Made by a program: the position numbers and the translations under genes. A DNA stretch of 6,617 nt, taken from positions 1 through 6,617 of the forward strand of contig JAUWOM010000061.1 of assembly GCA_030612085.1 (NCBI GenBank), written 5' to 3'. This stretch comes from Actinomycetes bacterium (lineage in GTDB: Bacteria > Actinomycetota > Humimicrobiia > JAHJRV01). How positions within the stretch are numbered: position 1 is the stretch's first letter; each line of letters starts with the position of its first letter. This document shows, piece after piece, positions 5,900-6,617 of the stretch. The notes beneath the pieces are model-generated. The model was not told the origin of the DNA. It ran no database searches and was given only the letters and a program-made list of their open reading frames with translations.

Positions 5900-6617
5900 T
5901 TAGTCAACAGTTTTTAGATAGAGTATCTCATTTGTACCAGCTTCTATAACACAAATAAATTGTTTAGTAAGTTTATCTTCTTCAAAATCTTTTCCAGGAC
6001 CTATACCAGAAATTATGAAAGCATCTTTCCCCTCAAACTTTGCTTTTTCTACAGAGAAGATTAACAGTGGGAACTTCTCAGGTAATTGTTCTTGCCCTGT
6101 AAGATATTTATATATTTCAGATTCTAATATCTTTAAATTTTCATCAAAATGTGGAAATTGTAAAACTTTAGATTTTATACTTTTATATAATATCTTATCG
6201 TATTCATTTTTTATTAAGAGGACTTGATTTGAATCTATTGGTAAAATTTGTTCAATAGTTTCTTCCGTAGGTATCCTTTTTTCATATTTTTGTTGTTTTG
6301 TAAAAGATTCATCAATATAATTTTGTGTATAATCATTTTCTGAAACAGTTATTATAGGTTGTGGTACGAGAACTCCAGGTTTTATAGTTATTAATTCTCG
6401 TTCCACTATACCCTCTTCAGTTAATTCCTCATCTCTAACTGCTCCTTCTACTGCTTTATCTTCTCCATTGCCAAATTCTTCAGTTTCTTGAGCTGCTTTC
6501 TCCATAAGAGCTGTAGGAGCAAAGTACGTACCATAAGTTCTAAGCACTAAAACTCCTAATATTAATATAGCTAATATGCTTATAATTGAAGCAAATTGCC
6601 ATTTTGCCCAGACTGGT
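5900..6617 (-). CDS. Unrecognised membrane-anchored protein, N-terminus beyond window edge
   Basis: Reads from the right edge toward a TAA stop at 5900-5902; 238 codons are visible and the start is outside. The GTG at 6547 is not a credible start, because the frame stays open upstream and encodes WAKWQFASIISILAIL then ILGVLVLRTYG. That is a clear transmembrane helix (visible residues about 6-25) with the GTG as an internal Val. Next comes a strongly acidic, probably flexible segment (about 37-73), a Pro-containing stretch (KPGVLVPQPIITV, about 79-91), and a C-terminal region from about 130 with alternating helix and strand character. It includes EIYKYLTGQEQLPEKFPL and ends in a run of strands (AFIISGIGPG, KQFICVIEAG, EILYLKTVD). 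I do not recognise the family. The layout (short basic or aromatic pre-helix segment, one helix, linker, distal domain) would fit an anti-sigma factor or another single-pass envelope protein, but that is inference. The C-terminus would lie outside the membrane if the missing N-terminus is cytosolic. Confidence 0.75.
   Translation of the reverse strand, partial: PVWAKWQFASIISILAILILGVLVLRTYGTYFAPTALMEKAAQETEEFGNGEDKAVEGAVRDEELTEEGIVERELITIKPGVLVPQPIITVSENDYTQNYIDESFTKQQKYEKRIPTEETIEQILPIDSNQVLLIKNEYDKILYKSIKSKVLQFPHFDENLKILESEIYKYLTGQEQLPEKFPLLIFSVEKAKFEGKDAFIISGIGPGKDFEEDKLTKQFICVIEAGTNEILYLKTVD

Noticed and set aside
6545..6547. GTG as the start of the reverse-strand gene
   Set aside because: The frame stays open to the window edge and this codon is a Val inside a transmembrane helix.
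5616..6617. Toxin-antitoxin pair made of the RHH protein and its neighbour
   Set aside because: The neighbour is convergent, membrane-anchored, large and acidic, unlike the small co-directional toxins usually paired with RHH antitoxins.
1..6617. CRISPR array, tRNA, rRNA or complete insertion sequence
   Set aside because: No regularly spaced direct repeats, tRNA-like cloverleaf, conserved rRNA sequence or transposase gene was seen.

Overview
The window is a low-G+C, A/T-rich bacterial chromosome segment. It has strong Shine-Dalgarno sites, AGA-dominated arginine codons and frequent TTG starts. The genes that can be identified are core housekeeping genes. The replicative helicase carries an LRRLIEA-type linker region like Gram-positive DnaB proteins, including actinobacterial ones, which suggests a low-G+C Gram-positive or related candidate lineage. 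The sequence alone does not settle the taxon.

Layout, left to right. (1) The 3' part of dnaB enters from the left edge, ends at 1125, and is followed by an A/T-rich intrinsic terminator. (2) A 303-base gene-free stretch (1126-1428) holds that terminator, a short GCTAAAGC...GGGGGATTC hairpin motif resembling a leftover IS200/IS605-type element end, a candidate extended -10 promoter, and a small palindrome just before the next ribosome binding site. (3) Three co-directional genes follow with short gaps: a COG2509-type FAD-dependent dehydrogenase, purA and purB. All three must start at TTG. PurA and PurB together convert IMP to AMP, and PurB also makes AICAR earlier in the purine pathway. The flavoprotein's substrate is unknown. 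(4) After purB, a near-consensus sigma-A/sigma-70 promoter drives a 78-residue ribbon-helix-helix-like DNA-binding protein. Repeated AGTA/TACT half-sites overlap its -10 and early transcribed region, which suggests self-repression. (5) Convergent to it, and running off the right edge, is the C-terminal part of an unrecognised membrane-anchored protein: one transmembrane helix, an acidic linker and an alpha/beta-looking C-terminal domain.

Two apparent starts needed correction. The small DNA-binding protein begins at ATG 5616, because the upstream TTG at 5604 overlaps its ribosome binding site. The reverse-strand gene does not begin at GTG 6547: that codon lies inside a transmembrane helix and the frame stays open to the window edge. 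I found no convincing new defence, mobile or RNA system. The most distinctive items are the three forced TTG starts, the putative autoregulated RHH gene, the lone IS605-like end motif and the unrecognised membrane protein.
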